Shown in pieces: positions 63,270 to 64,000 of a DNA stretch of 64,000 nucleotides. The translations under genes and the position numbers were made by a program. The stretch is from Hymenoscyphus infarciens. Taxonomy: Eukaryota; Ascomycota; Leotiomycetes; Helotiales; Helotiaceae. Position 1 is the first letter of the stretch. Every line of letters begins with the position of its first letter. Location of the stretch: the NCBI GenBank assembly GCA_001414345.1, contig LLCB01000092.1:62001-126000 (forward strand). Direction: 5' to 3'. The notes under the pieces are model-generated. The model was not told the origin of the DNA. It saw only the letters and a list, made by a program, of their open reading frames with translations, and did no database searches.

Positions 63270-63568
63270 TTTTCGTCGAGGTGTGAGTGGACGGGAGGGG
63301 AGGGGACGGAGAGGATGGTGGGGTAGCTTCGCCATGCAGCAGCAGCAGCAGCAGCAGCAGCTCTCTCCACTCCTCTCTACTCGTCATTAACTTTGGATGA
63401 AAAGGCAAGACTCCAGTTTTCAGACCACAAAACAAAACTCATGCTGCCCTCGTAATTCAACCAATTGATTCTTGCTTGATACCCGTACCCGCCCGAAAGA
63501 AGAACGTTGCAACATCTTTCAAAATTGCTTCTATAGCCAATACTCGACTCTTGCGCCTAGTACGCATC
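63270..63568. promoter_or_regulatory. Short promoter region between the transposon and the flavoprotein gene
   Basis: Only 299 bp separate the inverted repeat from the start codon. The stretch has a G/A-rich segment, a (GCA)n run at 63,336-63,361 (26 bp) and CT-rich DNA up to about 63,380. No clear TATA box. Confidence 0.4.
63336..63361. repeat. (GCA)n trinucleotide repeat
   Basis: 26 bp of perfect GCA repeats within the presumed 5' flank of the downstream gene. Confidence 0.95.
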
Positions 63569-64000
63569 ATGTCGACCACGGCCACGACCCCTTCAAATGT
63601 TGGTGCTGCACCTTGGAGATCCCTCTTCCTATCACATATCGGAAAGCTGGACTCCCCTGAGTTCGTCTTTAGCTCTCTGGCCGCGACCGACGACAAGAAC
63701 TCACCCACACCATACGTACCGCGAGCCCGATATTGTGTCTTTCGAGGCATGTGGGCGGAACTGCCAGAGAACAAACACAATGATGCGCCCCGGAATGAGC
63801 GAGTCTACGAGAGCGACATGCTTACCATCACCACCGATGTCAGGATGCACAAGGTCCCCGAATTATTCGCCAGTTCCGAGGGTCATGGAGATTTGAGTCA
63901 AAGCCAGGGCAGTGGAGGGGGAGGACCAGTCGAGGCCGTCTTTTGGGTAAAAGATGTCATGACACAATGGCGAATTCGAGGCCATGCATTCATCGTGGGT
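63569..64000 (+). CDS. Pyridoxamine 5'-phosphate oxidase-like (Alr4036-type) FMN-binding protein, partial
   Basis: Open frame of 144 codons from the ATG at 63,569 to the window edge, without a stop. The product starts M-S-T-T-A-T-T-P-S-N and has the hallmarks of the fungal Alr4036-type PNPOx family: A-P-W-R-S-L-F near residue 14, P-R-A-R-Y-C-V-F-R-G-M-W near 52-63, L-T-I-T-T-D-V-R-M-H-K-V (the FMN-binding core) near 86-97, and E-A-V-F-W-V-K-D followed by Q-W-R-I-R-G at the end. Members of this family bind FMN in a split barrel. Many are not true PNP oxidases in vitamin B6 metabolism, so the substrate is unknown. A Gly/Ser-rich loop (about 108-121) looks species-specific. The C-terminal part lies outside the window. 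Confidence 0.85.
   Translation, partial: MSTTATTPSNVGAAPWRSLFLSHIGKLDSPEFVFSSLAATDDKNSPTPYVPRARYCVFRGMWAELPENKHNDAPRNERVYESDMLTITTDVRMHKVPELFASSEGHGDLSQSQGSGGGGPVEAVFWVKDVMTQWRIRGHAFIVG

Noticed and set aside
63196..63435. 79-codon minus-strand frame with a Leu run
   Set aside because: The Leu run is the (GCA)n repeat read backwards, and the frame ends inside the transposon inverted repeat.
63472..63896. Frames overlapping the flavoprotein gene in other phases and on the other strand
   Set aside because: Shadows of the conserved PNPOx-like frame starting at 63,569.

Overview
The window is nuclear DNA of a filamentous ascomycete (Pezizomycotina). Three things point there. Gene-bearing DNA of normal composition carries short GT-AG introns. 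It encodes a fungal Tao3/Mor2/PAG1 morphogenesis protein, a secreted family 28 glycoside hydrolase and a flavin-binding protein. It alternates with extremely AT-rich islands in which the dinucleotides CA and TG have almost vanished, the signature of repeat-induced point mutation (RIP). I cannot fix the genus; a plant-associated fungus with AT-rich isochores is a reasonable inference.

Layout. (1) 1 to about 10,165 is a RIP-degraded Ty3/gypsy retrotransposon read on the minus strand and cut by the left window edge. (2) About 10,166-21,018 is a gene block holding the roughly 2,557-residue TAO3/MOR2/PAG1 gene (12,557-20,333, three exons) and its flanks. (3) 21,024-54,453 is a 33.4 kb AT-rich island that resolves, by exact LTR ends and target-site duplications, into one nested insertion. 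An outer Ty1/copia element (minus) is interrupted by a gypsy element with integrase C-terminal similarity (minus), by a second copy of the same copia family (minus), and by a third copy (plus), which itself carries a Tad-like LINE (plus). The empty site had the sequence GAATC, now found at both outer edges. (4) 54,459-59,424 is a second gene block with two small hypothetical genes, a short AT-rich relic, and a five-exon exo-polygalacturonase-like gene on the minus strand whose upstream region has a match to the galacturonate-responsive motif. (5) 59,425-63,269 is a RIP-degraded 3.8 kb DNA transposon with terminal inverted repeats of about 170 bp. (6) From 63,569 to the right edge is the 5' part of a pyridoxamine-phosphate-oxidase-like (Alr4036-type) gene.

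The genes do not form a pathway: one is a cell-polarity scaffold, one a pectin-degrading enzyme and one a probable flavoprotein. What joins them is the landscape of small gene blocks wedged between inactivated transposon islands. All transposon reading frames seen are broken by CAA/CAG/TGG to stop changes, so none is expected to be active.
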